Assembly (NCBI RefSeq): GCF_014349235.1
Contig: NZ_JACSOH010000023.1
Coordinates: 1 to 63,997, forward strand
Length of the DNA stretch: 63,997 bases
Reading direction: 5' to 3'
From: Cytophaga sp. FL35
GTDB lineage: Bacteria; Bacteroidota; Bacteroidia; Flavobacteriales; Flavobacteriaceae
Shown here: positions 1 to 8,969 of the stretch, piece by piece
Layout of the letters: every line of letters starts with the position of its first letter
How positions within the stretch are numbered: the first letter of the stretch is position 1
Program-made: the position numbers and the translations under genes
The notes under the pieces: model-generated
Seen by the model: only the letters and a program-made list of their open reading frames with translations
What the model was told of the DNA's origin: nothing
Databases searched by the model: none

Positions 1-231
1 TTATTACATACTTTAAAAAATAATTCTACACTGAATAACGAGTATTCTCAACTCTTATAAAATACGGTGTATTTTACACATTTATTTATACTAAAGCCTT
101 TGGGATACACGTTTTTATGTTAAATTGAATAACGTTTGGTATAAATACCGAATGTATTTAATGGCAACAGTTCCCTACCTTCATTTCCCCCAGAACAGTT
201 TGCCGGGAGACCGACTGACAAACCTTCTGAT
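1..231. other. AT-rich leader region, no gene seen
   Basis: I see no ORF of useful length, no RNA gene and no clear terminator in this stretch before the first lipoprotein gene. It probably holds the promoter of that gene, but no convincing -7 element was found. Confidence 0.4.
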
Positions 232-747
232 ATGAAACCAAATTTTTGGCTTTACGGCCTATTGACCGTAATAGTATTTTCCTGTAAAGAAGAACCCAAA
301 ATTCAGGATTCTCTTGTAACGAATTCGACATCTCCAAATTTGGAGCGGATTATAAACGATTATAAACAATGCTGGAACAATAACCAACCAGAGTCATTTG
401 AGTGTCTTTTAGCAGAAGATTTTAAGCGTTTTTCAAATGGAAAATTAGAAGCAACCAATTACGAAGAACTTACGGCGCTTGTAAATTCTCTACATGATTA
501 TATTCCAGATTTTCATACGGAAGTAAAGGATTTGGTCATTCAAGACAACAAGGCTTTTTATAGGTGGGAGTGCACAGGAAGTTTCAATGAAAACGGAACC
601 ACCAACCTTAAAAAGACTATAAATGGTTTTGCCGTTATCACATTTAGCGAGGATGGCTTAATACATAGACATGAAAACTTTTACGACTCGCTAGAGGCGT
701 TTTTGAGGCTAAAAACCCCAACCAAAGGTGAAGTGGTACTTCACTAA
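232..747 (+). CDS. Lipoprotein with probable SnoaL/NTF2-like domain
   Basis: This 171-residue protein starts with a short hydrophobic signal ending in a lipobox-like FSC (Cys18), so it is probably a lipoprotein. The rest (about 30-160) has the look of a cone-shaped SnoaL/NTF2-like fold: an N-terminal helix with CWNNNQPES, a 'LLAEDFKRFSNGK' segment, and a C-terminal beta stretch with 'GFAVITFSEDGLIHRHENFYD'. Such domains are seen in small-molecule isomerases and in many uncharacterised secreted proteins. No catalytic residues can be named. It stands alone, convergent with the DUF4097-like gene, and its function is unknown. Confidence 0.7.
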   Translation: MKPNFWLYGLLTVIVFSCKEEPKIQDSLVTNSTSPNLERIINDYKQCWNNNQPESFECLLAEDFKRFSNGKLEATNYEELTALVNSLHDYIPDFHTEVKDLVIQDNKAFYRWECTGSFNENGTTNLKKTINGFAVITFSEDGLIHRHENFYDSLEAFLRLKTPTKGEVVLH

Positions 748-867
748 AATCCATGTCTTTGAAATCAGTATTATCTATCTCTTCACTATTAATTGATATT
801 AATCTCGGAAAAGAAATTTAAAACCAAACATTAGAACGTTATAAGGCGGTTCAAGTTTTGGTTCTTT

Positions 868-1956
868 CTAAAATTCCTTGATTAGAACCAATCCTTTTTT
901 TCCAGTTATATTGATTTCTCCTTGAATATTGCTACCATAACTTGCACTGATCTCCCTTAGTTTTTTTCCTTTGTCCAACATTTTGGAAGAGACCTTCTCA
1001 AAGGACTTGGGCAACCTAACCAATCCTTCTTCCAAAACTGCGTTGAACGAATGCGAAAAGTTATTTACGTTTATGTTTACCTCGGAAGATTCTTGATTTA
1101 CATTTATTTGTGTTTCAGGTGCAATTACTTCATCTACCCTTAAATCTGCAACTCGCATATTTAAATCTGCATAGGTGCTCAATCTCGTTAATTGTAGATT
1201 GGTAAATTTTAAGGTACCGTACAGACTTCCAACTTCAGAAATAACAACTTCGTCCTTATTGGAATGAAGCTCCATTGAAGTTATTTTTTGAACGTCAATT
1301 TCACTGCCATTTGAATTAATATGTAGACTTTTGGAATCCTCCATATCCAAAGAACCGTTGGTAAGTTCAAAGTTTCCGTAATTAATATTTCTAGCTTTTA
1401 TTTCGCCATACTGCATGCTAAGGTCGGCTTTGTTTAAATCATTGTTCAACCACATATCGCCATGTTCTACCTTAGCTTTTAAAACACCTTTCCAGCTTTC
1501 CACAAATACATCTCCAAATTTATTGGAGATATCAAGTTCCGCTTTAGTAGGCAGATATACCTTGAAATCAATTTTGATGGTACTTTTATCCATATCAAAA
1601 GGATTGGCTTTCTCAAAAAGTTGATTAAAAAAACCGGTTTCCTTTTCTAAAACCTCATAGGTAACGGAAACATAATTTTCACTATTTCTCAAAATAGGTT
1701 TTATTCTTTTGAGCATCACCTTGGCTTCTTCCTTCTTTTTGTTTTCTACTGTGATATCCATGGTAATGACCAGTTCTTCTTTTTCCCAACCATAGACCTT
1801 GATGTCGCCATACTTGTTCTCAATATTAAGCGCACCGGAATTGGTAAACCTGTACGTTTTTTCCAATTTCTTGGTTACCTTTTGTTGAGCATAAACACTT
1901 CCCATAATTCCAAAAATGGCAACAAAAACCCAAATTTTCTTATAACGTATAGCCAT
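868..1956 (-). CDS. Secreted DUF4097-like (adhesin/GIN-type) beta-solenoid protein
   Basis: A 362-residue exported protein with a signal peptide ending near YAQQ (about residues 1-25). The body is rich in repeated short beta strands of the type 'LNIENKYGDIKVYGW', 'LDISNKFGDVFVESW' and 'ADLSMQYGEIKARN', typical of DUF4097/DUF2807 putative adhesin domains that form a right-handed beta stack. It is the last gene of the leftward ECF sigma operon and overlaps the anti-sigma-like gene by 17 bp, so the three are almost certainly co-transcribed. Proteins of this type often travel with ECF sigma and anti-sigma genes in Bacteroidota, but their biochemical role is unknown. It could be the periplasmic sensor or the effector of the system. 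Confidence 0.75.
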   Translation of the reverse strand: MAIRYKKIWVFVAIFGIMGSVYAQQKVTKKLEKTYRFTNSGALNIENKYGDIKVYGWEKEELVITMDITVENKKKEEAKVMLKRIKPILRNSENYVSVTYEVLEKETGFFNQLFEKANPFDMDKSTIKIDFKVYLPTKAELDISNKFGDVFVESWKGVLKAKVEHGDMWLNNDLNKADLSMQYGEIKARNINYGNFELTNGSLDMEDSKSLHINSNGSEIDVQKITSMELHSNKDEVVISEVGSLYGTLKFTNLQLTRLSTYADLNMRVADLRVDEVIAPETQINVNQESSEVNINVNNFSHSFNAVLEEGLVRLPKSFEKVSSKMLDKGKKLREISASYGSNIQGEINITGKKGLVLIKEF

Positions 1957-2482
1957 ATTCCTCTTCTTTAATTTTGGTATCGTTCAATTGTTTCAATAGG
2001 TTTTCTATGAGCACAATTCGCTTCTTGTAATTGGCAACAATTGCCTCTAATACCAATTGATTATCTAAATTATTCCGCATCTCCTTTCGCAGTTCATCAT
2101 ACTCTTGATCCAATTCATCCATAAAGGACAAAAACTCCTGCTTTTCTTCATCTGAAAGTTGACTGTTCTTTTTTATGAGCTGTACTTGATAAGAAACCAG
2201 ACCTTGGTAATGACGATCAATGTCCTGTAACTCCTTGGAAGCGTACATGGCTTTCTCGTTATTGCCGACTTCCATAAATGAAATTCCCAAAAGGGCTCCT
2301 GCCCCTAAAAGAATGCATATGCTCGCGGCTACCTTAAATATGGATTTTCTCCAAAGCGGTATCACCTTTGTTTTTGAATCCGGTAGGCGAGATTCTATAT
2401 TCGCCCACATTTTGGAGCGATCGGCCACCTGTACATCAAACTCCTTTCTTCTTTCTCTTATATTTTTTTCAAAACTGTCCAT
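1940..2482 (-). CDS. Single-pass membrane protein, likely anti-sigma factor
   Basis: A 180-residue protein. The ATG at 2482 is preferred over a GTG three bases upstream because it shares one base with the TGA of the sigma gene (TGATG), a typical coupling arrangement. The N-terminal 40 residues are charged and cytoplasmic ('NIRERRKEF'), a transmembrane helix lies at about 45-67, and the remainder is an acidic/basic coiled coil (about 75-170), presumably periplasmic. The topology and position directly after an ECF sigma factor suggest an anti-sigma factor, but there is no FecR domain and no visible zinc-binding ZAS motif. The coiled coil could interact with the DUF4097-like protein encoded next. 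Confidence 0.65.
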   Translation of the reverse strand: MDSFEKNIRERRKEFDVQVADRSKMWANIESRLPDSKTKVIPLWRKSIFKVAASICILLGAGALLGISFMEVGNNEKAMYASKELQDIDRHYQGLVSYQVQLIKKNSQLSDEEKQEFLSFMDELDQEYDELRKEMRNNLDNQLVLEAIVANYKKRIVLIENLLKQLNDTKIKEEEYGYTL

Positions 2483-3024
2483 CACAGATTTTTAATGATA
2501 TCAATTAATTTCTTTTTCGCCCTGTGGTATTGGGATTTGGATGTGGAGGTACTAATCCCCAGTACTTCACCAATTTCCATATGGTCATAACCTTCCAGCA
2601 GATAGAGGTTAATTATTTGTCTGTAACCATCAGGTAGCTTATCTATTCCTAATTTTACTTTGCTGATTTCCACTGCTTCCATCATTTCTTCCGGCGCATC
2701 ATCGGATAGGTGAAATTCATGCTCATCCATTGGTGTTACCGGAATTCGTTTTAACTTTAAATGGTTAATGGATTTATTGATTACAATACGTTTGAGCCAT
2801 GCACCAAAAGTACTTTCATACTTGAAGCTCTCTAAATTTTTAAATGCTTCCACAAAACTATCCTGAACTATATCTTCCGCATCCTCTTTAATTTTCAAAA
2901 ACCGCATACCAACATTGTACATGGCATCTATGTAGAGCTCGTACAGTTGATACTGTGAGTTTCTATCTCCTTGCTTGCTTTTCTCCACCAGGGATTTATG
3001 TGTAAAACGAATATCGGTTTCCAA
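2482..3024 (-). CDS. ECF-type RNA polymerase sigma factor
   Basis: This 180-residue protein has sigma-70 region 2 at about 23-95 (AEDIVQDSFVEAFKNLESF, then 'FGAWLKRIVINKSINHLK') and region 4 at about 122-176 with the helix-turn-helix 'YDHMEIGEVLGISTSTSKSQ'. It lacks regions 1 and 3, as expected for ECF sigmas. The start appears to be a TTG; no ATG lies upstream of region 2. It is first in a three-gene leftward operon and divergent from a TonB-dependent receptor gene 216 bp away, which may be a target. Because the partner lacks a FecR domain, this is not a standard FecI/FecR pair. Confidence 0.93.
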   Translation of the reverse strand: METDIRFTHKSLVEKSKQGDRNSQYQLYELYIDAMYNVGMRFLKIKEDAEDIVQDSFVEAFKNLESFKYESTFGAWLKRIVINKSINHLKLKRIPVTPMDEHEFHLSDDAPEEMMEAVEISKVKLGIDKLPDGYRQIINLYLLEGYDHMEIGEVLGISTSTSKSQYHRAKKKLIDIIKNL

Positions 3025-3240
3025 CTAAAACAGAATGGCTGTTACTACAAAGGTTACTGTTCTCTTTTAAAGACAATACTAAATTCTAAAGGTTGCACTG
3101 TCTACCAAAAAAAATGTTTTGCTATAAACTTACTAAAACCAAATTGCTCGGTTTAGTGAATTATTCTCTAAAATTTGGTAGTTCATGCAACCTGTAAAAA
3201 TTTCATCTGTCCATAAGGGTGTTCAATAATCAAAAAAAGT

Positions 3241-5652
3241 ATGGGCATGAAAACAAACAACAAAGAAGGATTTGTGAAGCGGACCAAAAGATACCTTCTT
3301 CTCTTTTCTTTTCTAATGGTATCTATCTCCTATAGTCAAGAGAATTTTACCTTAAACGGAAGTATTACAGATAGTACGAATGGCGAAACCCTATTTGGTG
3401 CCTCAGTGTTTTTAGAGGGAACTACCATTGGGGCCATTACCAATGAGTATGGTTTTTATTCTTTAACCGCACCAAAGGGAAACTATACCCTATTAATCAG
3501 TTATATGGGGTATAACAGTAAAAGAAGGGAATTAACTCTAAATAGCAAACAAAAACTGGACTTTGAATTAGTTGAGTATTCCACGGAACTTAATGAAGTT
3601 ATTGTAACAGCCGATGAACCGGAAATGGCCGTTTTGCGAAAGCCCGAAATGAGTGTTTCCAAAATGAACATTGCTACGGTTAAACAAATGCCGGTGGTAC
3701 TGGGTGAAGTAGATATCCTAAAGTCCCTACAGATGTTACCCGGGGTGACCAACAATGGAGAAGGCAGTGGTGGGCTGCATGTAAGGGGAGGGGCCCAAGA
3801 TCAAAATTTAGTACTACTGGACGAGGCGATCATTTATAACACGTCACATCTTTTCGGTTTTTTTTCTGTTTTTAATGCAGATGCCATTAAGGATATGAAA
3901 TTATACAAAGGAGGTATTCCCGCACGATTTGGGGGTAGGGTTTCGTCTGTCTTGGATGTACGACAAAAGGATGGGAACAATAAAAACTTTGCTTTAACAG
4001 GGGGGATTGGCGCCATTTCTAGTAGGCTGGCGGCCGAAGGCCCTATTTTCAACGACAAAGGTTCCTTTCTAGTAGCTGGAAGAACTTCCTATGCCCATCT
4101 GTTTCTAATGCTGGCGGGCGAGAAAAATAGAGCAAGTTTTTATGACCTTAACCTGAAGACTAATTATGAAATTAATGAAAACAACAAACTCTTTCTTTCA
4201 GGATATTTTGGCAGGGATATTCTAAAGTTCGGGGATGTTTTTGATAGCAGTTACGGTAACTCCTCCGGAAACCTTAGATGGAACCATATTTTTAACGAAA
4301 GGTTATTTTCCAATATGTCCGCTATTTACGGTAGATATGATTATAACATCGGTTTCAATAGTGAGGATTTTGAATGGTTGGCATCTATTGATAATTACAA
4401 TTTGAAGTACGACCTTAAGTATTATTTCAATGATGGTTTTAAGTTGGATTTTGGTGCCAGTGCTATTTACTATGAATTTGATCCTGGCAGGTTGGAGCCT
4501 ACTTCAAACGAATCGGCTATCAATCCGCTTAAATTGGACATCAAAAAAGCGCTGGAGAGTGGCTTATATGTTAATGCCGAACATAAGTTAACCGATAGAT
4601 TATCTGCCCAATATGGTCTTCGCTTTAGTCTTTTCAATAGAATGGGCGGTCAGGCCTTAAATGACTATGAAAATGACCTTCCTGTTGTATTTAACAGTAG
4701 ACTGGGAATCTATGAAGAGGGAAATGTTATAGGGGAAACCTATTATGAAAATAGGAATTCTATTGAAGCATTTCATAATTGGGAGCCTAGGGCATCGTTA
4801 GCGTATCAGCTAAATGAAAATTCCTCAGTGAAAGCCGGGTTTTCTAGGGCGGCCCAATATATTCACCTTCTTTCAAATACAACCTCCGTAACTCCGGTAG
4901 ATGTTTGGACACCCAGCGGTAAATATGTTAAACCACAATTATCCAATCAATATGCCTTGGGATATTTCAGAAACTTTAAGGATAAAGAGTATTCCATGGA
5001 AGTGGAGGGCTACTATAAAACAGTAGACAACAGGATCGATTATATAGATGGTTCTGAGCTCATTGGACAAGAAGCCATTGAAACGCAAATATTAAATGGC
5101 GAATCCCGAGCTTATGGGTTAGAGGTCTTGTTACGTAAAAATGAGGGCAAGCTTACCGGATGGTTGGCATATACCTTGTCCAAATCTGAGCAGAGAACTC
5201 CTGGTGGCAGTGCTGGAGGTTTGGGAATCAATGACGGGGAATGGTACAGAACTCCTTATGATCGAACTCATGATATTTCGGTGGCCGCAAGTTATTATCT
5301 AAACGAAAAATGGAGTTTTGGAGGTAATTTGGTCTTTCAAACGGGTAGACCAGTTACCTATCCAAATGGTCAGTATATATATGAGGATATTTCCGTGGCT
5401 AGTTATGCTCCAAGGAATTCAGACCGTTTACCTGCCTATCATCGTTTGGACCTTTCTTTAAATTATAAACCGAACAAAAGACCTAAAGCAGCCTGGAAAG
5501 GGGAATGGGTTTTAGGTATTTACAATGTTTATAACAGAAAAAACGCAGCATCCATTTCTTTTGGTCAAAACCGGGAAACCGGTGCCAATGAAGCTACTAG
5601 AACTGCCATTTTTGGAATTGTTCCATCTCTTACTTATAACTTCAAATTCTAA
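3241..5652 (+). CDS. TonB-dependent outer-membrane receptor
   Basis: An 803-residue receptor with a signal peptide (about 1-32), a carboxypeptidase-D regulatory-like beta sandwich (about 36-113, 'GSITDSTNGETLFGASVFLEGT'-type start), a TonB-box-like segment 'ELNEVIVTADEP' (117-127), a plug domain (about 145-240 with 'GLHVRGGAQDQNLVLLDEA') and a 22-strand type barrel ending in 'LTYNFKF' with terminal Phe. It would take up a substrate across the outer membrane using TonB energy. It is followed 5 bp later by a DUF4249 lipoprotein gene, a common pairing in Bacteroidota. The substrate cannot be told. It is smaller than SusC proteins and has no SusD partner. Confidence 0.93.
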   Translation: MGMKTNNKEGFVKRTKRYLLLFSFLMVSISYSQENFTLNGSITDSTNGETLFGASVFLEGTTIGAITNEYGFYSLTAPKGNYTLLISYMGYNSKRRELTLNSKQKLDFELVEYSTELNEVIVTADEPEMAVLRKPEMSVSKMNIATVKQMPVVLGEVDILKSLQMLPGVTNNGEGSGGLHVRGGAQDQNLVLLDEAIIYNTSHLFGFFSVFNADAIKDMKLYKGGIPARFGGRVSSVLDVRQKDGNNKNFALTGGIGAISSRLAAEGPIFNDKGSFLVAGRTSYAHLFLMLAGEKNRASFYDLNLKTNYEINENNKLFLSGYFGRDILKFGDVFDSSYGNSSGNLRWNHIFNERLFSNMSAIYGRYDYNIGFNSEDFEWLASIDNYNLKYDLKYYFNDGFKLDFGASAIYYEFDPGRLEPTSNESAINPLKLDIKKALESGLYVNAEHKLTDRLSAQYGLRFSLFNRMGGQALNDYENDLPVVFNSRLGIYEEGNVIGETYYENRNSIEAFHNWEPRASLAYQLNENSSVKAGFSRAAQYIHLLSNTTSVTPVDVWTPSGKYVKPQLSNQYALGYFRNFKDKEYSMEVEGYYKTVDNRIDYIDGSELIGQEAIETQILNGESRAYGLEVLLRKNEGKLTGWLAYTLSKSEQRTPGGSAGGLGINDGEWYRTPYDRTHDISVAASYYLNEKWSFGGNLVFQTGRPVTYPNGQYIYEDISVASYAPRNSDRLPAYHRLDLSLNYKPNKRPKAAWKGEWVLGIYNVYNRKNAASISFGQNRETGANEATRTAIFGIVPSLTYNFKF

Positions 5653-5657
5653 ACATT

Positions 5658-6506
5658 ATGAAAAATATCAGATTCCTCATACTACTTTTTACTTCCCTCA
5701 TTCTCACAACATCTTGCGAGGATGTTATTGATGTTGATGTTCAAAATGCCAATACCAGGTTAGTTGTGGAAGCTTCCTTGGACTGGGAAAAAGGCACTGC
5801 CGGAAATATACAGACCATCAATCTTAGAACTTCCACCCCCTTTTTTGAAAGTGGTTCCAATACCTCCGTAACAGGAGCTCTTGTAACCGTCACAGATTTG
5901 GACACGGGTACCGAATTTTCATTTGTAGATGAGAACAATGGTAGCTATAGGACCAACGAATTTGAGCCCTTTCTTGGACACACCTATGAACTAGAAATCG
6001 TATATAACGGGGAAATTTTCACAGCGAAGGAAAACCTAAATTCCGTCCCGGACCTAAACATTATTGGACAGAGTAGGGAGGACGGGTTTAATGAGGACGA
6101 CCTAGAGGTAAACATGAAAATTCAAGATCCTCCTGAAGAAGGAAACAGCTATTTTTTTAAGTTTTGGAAACAAGGAGAGTTACTGCCTTATTTTGAGGAA
6201 TTTGATGATGAATTCGTTAATGGAAATGTAGTTGATTGGTATTTTGAAATTGGTGAGGATGAGGAAACGGAAAAAAAAGAAGCATTTCAACCAGGGGATA
6301 CGGTAGAAATAAATTTTTATTCTATCTCACCTGAATACCTATCCTATTTGCGAATTTTGATCAACCAAATTGGCGGTGTGGGTTTGTTTGATTCAATTCC
6401 TGTAGAAGTCAAAGGTAATTGCGTTAATGAAACCAACCCGGAGAACTATGCTTATGGATACTTTAGAGTTACCCAGATGGTAAAAGCAAGTTATTTATTT
6501 GAGTAG
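5658..6506 (+). CDS. DUF4249 lipoprotein partner of the TonB receptor
   Basis: A 282-residue lipoprotein with lipobox Cys20 (LTTSCEDV). The start 'DVIDVDVQNANTRLVVEASLD' and the following beta-rich domain match the DUF4249 family, which is regularly encoded directly downstream of a TonB-dependent receptor. The gap to the receptor is only 5 bp, so they are one operon. By analogy with SusD it may be a surface-exposed accessory that captures substrate for the receptor, but this is inference; no ligand is known from the sequence. Confidence 0.88.
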   Translation: MKNIRFLILLFTSLILTTSCEDVIDVDVQNANTRLVVEASLDWEKGTAGNIQTINLRTSTPFFESGSNTSVTGALVTVTDLDTGTEFSFVDENNGSYRTNEFEPFLGHTYELEIVYNGEIFTAKENLNSVPDLNIIGQSREDGFNEDDLEVNMKIQDPPEEGNSYFFKFWKQGELLPYFEEFDDEFVNGNVVDWYFEIGEDEETEKKEAFQPGDTVEINFYSISPEYLSYLRILINQIGGVGLFDSIPVEVKGNCVNETNPENYAYGYFRVTQMVKASYLFE

Positions 6507-6523
6507 TTAAATTTCTAATACAA

Positions 6524-7330
6524 CTACCACCAAACTACGAACATTTTCGTAAAACCACCATTTTGCTTTTTCATCCATATCATGGGGGAGTTTTCCTTTA
6601 TGATTCTAATATTTATTTCCAAAAGACATTCGTAATGGGTCAACCAGTCTACATTTTTAGGTGGATCAATGACCCATTGCGATTTATACGGAATATAATA
6701 CTGATGTTCTTTAAATTCGGTAGCGTTGAATTCATCAAAAGAAATCCAAAATCCAGCAATACAGGATTTGTTCAAAGGCCTGATATGAACGGTAGGGTTC
6801 CAATAGGGTACAAATAATTGTGCCTTGAAACAACACTGATGCACTAACTCATTACTTTCAATTCCATTATTTTTTAGTGCGGTGATGGCCTCAGGCTCAT
6901 GTACTAATTGAAACTGTTGATTCTTAATCTTCTCCATTTTGGTAAAGAACATATCCCGTCTATTAGGACCCATCAATTGATGGATTGGCTCGCTAATAGA
7001 TGAATCGATGATATAGAATTTATAAGTGAGCTCTACATGAAGGAGCCTATGACTTTGCAGGTCTTCTAAAATAAAATCAATTTCCCCTATGGTGCGTTTT
7101 TCCCTTTGCACAGGAAGATTGTGTAGTCTAACTTTGAATTTTTTAGAATAGTTAATCAATTGTAGAAAGACACTTTCCATTTGATGGCCCAACCTCATTT
7201 TTGTTGAAATTGGTTGGGTCTCCAAACCCTCAAATTCAATCTTCGGAAATGGAAATTGGACCATTCCAAATTGCTCATGTACCCAAAGTGGAGGGGTATT
7301 GTAAAATCCGATAAATTGAGAATTGGGCAT
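6524..7330 (-). CDS. DUF1853 family protein, PD-(D/E)xK nuclease-like
   Basis: A 268-residue cytoplasmic protein recognised as DUF1853 by its overall layout and by 'GEIDFILED' (82-90) followed by 'HVELTYKFYI' (98-107). The spacing Asp85...Glu100...Lys104 resembles the active site of restriction-endonuclease-fold proteins, with an E-x-x-x-K variant. No signal peptide or membrane helix is present. It is convergent with the DUF4249 gene and divergent from the GH109-like gene, with no obvious partner. Function is unknown; a role on nucleic acid is only suggested by the fold-like motif. Confidence 0.75.
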   Translation of the reverse strand: MPNSQFIGFYNTPPLWVHEQFGMVQFPFPKIEFEGLETQPISTKMRLGHQMESVFLQLINYSKKFKVRLHNLPVQREKRTIGEIDFILEDLQSHRLLHVELTYKFYIIDSSISEPIHQLMGPNRRDMFFTKMEKIKNQQFQLVHEPEAITALKNNGIESNELVHQCCFKAQLFVPYWNPTVHIRPLNKSCIAGFWISFDEFNATEFKEHQYYIPYKSQWVIDPPKNVDWLTHYECLLEINIRIIKENSPMIWMKKQNGGFTKMFVVWW

Positions 7331-7465
7331 GAATAATGTGGTTTTTGGATTTTTAAAGTTGAAAGTTTCAAAATACAGGATGTAAAGTAAAAATCATCAT
7401 AATTTCTCTATCTTGTACAACTACCAATAGATATAGTACTTATTAATTAAACTAAACTACCAAAA

Positions 7466-8863
7466 ATGAAATCGAACCGAAGAAATTTTATTAAAAAGAC
7501 GAGCATGGTGGGAGCTGGAATAACCTTGTCTCCAGCTATTGCCAAAGCTAATTTTTTTGGAACTGAAAGAGCCTTCAATGCCCAATATATGGGAGATTTT
7601 TCAGCACCTAAATTAGATACCGTACGTTTTGCATTCATTGGTGTTGGAGCCAGAGGTTCGGGCCATGCTAAACAAATTGCCGCTATTGAAGGAACTGAGA
7701 TCGTTGCTATTTCCGACTTGTATGAGGATTTGGCAAAAAAGTCTGCGGAGGCCTGCAAAGAGCAGGGTAAAGGGGAACGCCACAAGAAAATAAAGCTGTA
7801 TACCGATGGCGAAAACGACTGGAAAAAGATGTTGGCTAAAGAAAAACCTGATGCGGTCATAATAGCCACTCCGTGGAAACTTCATGCCCCAATGGCCTTA
7901 GAGACGATGAACGCAGGAGCGCACGCTTTTGTAGAAGTCCCATTAGCATTGACCATTGATGAAATGTGGCAACTGGTAGATGCTTCCGAGAAGACCAAAA
8001 AGCATTGCATGATGATGGAGAATGTGAATTATGGCAGGGAGGAACTTCTTTATTTAAATATGTGCAGGCAGGGTGTTTTAGGCGAGTTGCTACATGGCGA
8101 AGCTTCCTATATTCATGAATTAAGGGGACAAATGAATCAAGTGGATAGAGGTACGGGATCTTGGCGAACCTACCATTATGCCAAAAGAGACGGAAATCTG
8201 TATCCTACCCATGGCCTAGGTCCTGTAGCGCAGTATATGAACGTGGGTAGGGGAGACGATAATTTTAAGTTTATAAATTCTTTCTCCTCTCCTGCAAAGG
8301 GAAGACCGCTATATGCCAAAAAGAACTTTCCGGCAGACCATCAATGGAATCAATTGGATTACAAGGGTGGCGATATGAACACCTCCATTATCAAAACTAC
8401 TTTAGGAAGAACCATTATGGTACAGTGGGATGAAACCAGCCCCAGACCTTACAGTCGTCATAATTTAATTCAAGGTACCAAAGGAACTTTAGCTGGCTTC
8501 CCAACAAGAGTGGCATTGGAAGGTGGTGTGGAAGGAGCTACCGATAACCACCATCAATGGGCTCAGGGAGAACAATTAGCAAAAATCTATGAAAAATATG
8601 AACACCCGCTCTATAAAAGATTAGGAGAGTTATCCGTAAAAATGGGAGGCCATGGCGGTATGGATTTTATGATGTTGTATCGTGTGGTTGAATGTCTTAG
8701 AAAAGGACTTCCTTTAGATCAAAACTTATATGAAGGTTGTTTTTGGAGTGCCGTGGCACCATTAAGCGAAGCTTCCGTGGCAACCAACGGCGCTCCTCAA
8801 GAGTTTCCGGATTTTACCAGGGGTAATTGGAAAAGTACCAAGGCCCTGGCTGTGGTGGACTAA
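7466..8863 (+). CDS. Gfo/Idh/MocA-fold protein of GH109 type, Tat-exported
   Basis: A 465-residue protein with a twin-arginine signal (SNRRNFIKK, Arg5-Arg6), so it is exported folded, with its cofactor, to the periplasm. It has an NAD(P)-binding Rossmann motif (about 50-60, 'GVGARGSGHAKQ'), a 'HAFVEVPLALT' segment and later family signatures 'MMENVNYGREE', 'SWRTYHYAKRDGNLYPTHGL' and 'LIQGTKG'. These match the GH109 alpha-N-acetylgalactosaminidase-like branch, where NAD+ is used to hydrolyse glycosidic bonds by a redox mechanism. The true sugar substrate is not certain. It is a single-gene unit ending in a strong terminator at 8874. Confidence 0.85.
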   Translation: MKSNRRNFIKKTSMVGAGITLSPAIAKANFFGTERAFNAQYMGDFSAPKLDTVRFAFIGVGARGSGHAKQIAAIEGTEIVAISDLYEDLAKKSAEACKEQGKGERHKKIKLYTDGENDWKKMLAKEKPDAVIIATPWKLHAPMALETMNAGAHAFVEVPLALTIDEMWQLVDASEKTKKHCMMMENVNYGREELLYLNMCRQGVLGELLHGEASYIHELRGQMNQVDRGTGSWRTYHYAKRDGNLYPTHGLGPVAQYMNVGRGDDNFKFINSFSSPAKGRPLYAKKNFPADHQWNQLDYKGGDMNTSIIKTTLGRTIMVQWDETSPRPYSRHNLIQGTKGTLAGFPTRVALEGGVEGATDNHHQWAQGEQLAKIYEKYEHPLYKRLGELSVKMGGHGGMDFMMLYRVVECLRKGLPLDQNLYEGCFWSAVAPLSEASVATNGAPQEFPDFTRGNWKSTKALAVVD

Positions 8864-8873
8864 AAACCTATTT

Positions 8874-8911
8874 GGGAGTGAGCTTCTTGACAAAGTCTCT
8901 CACTCCCTTTT
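8874..8911 (+). terminator. Intrinsic terminator after GH109-like gene
   Basis: A 9-bp inverted repeat GGGAGTGAG / CTCACTCCC with a 16-nt loop is followed by TTTT, 10 bp after the stop codon. Confidence 0.8.
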
Positions 8912-8969
8912 ACCGTTAACATTTCCTAAAAACAGCGGTATTCACAGCTAAAAACACTAATTTTATGTA

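Noticed and set aside
2482-5652. A FecI/FecR/FecA iron-signalling system
   Set aside because: The membrane protein has no FecR domain and the receptor has a carboxypeptidase-like N-terminal domain instead of the STN signalling domain.
3241-6506. SusC/SusD polysaccharide-utilisation locus
   Set aside because: The partner is DUF4249, not SusD/RagB, the receptor is too short for SusC, and no carbohydrate-active enzyme lies with them.
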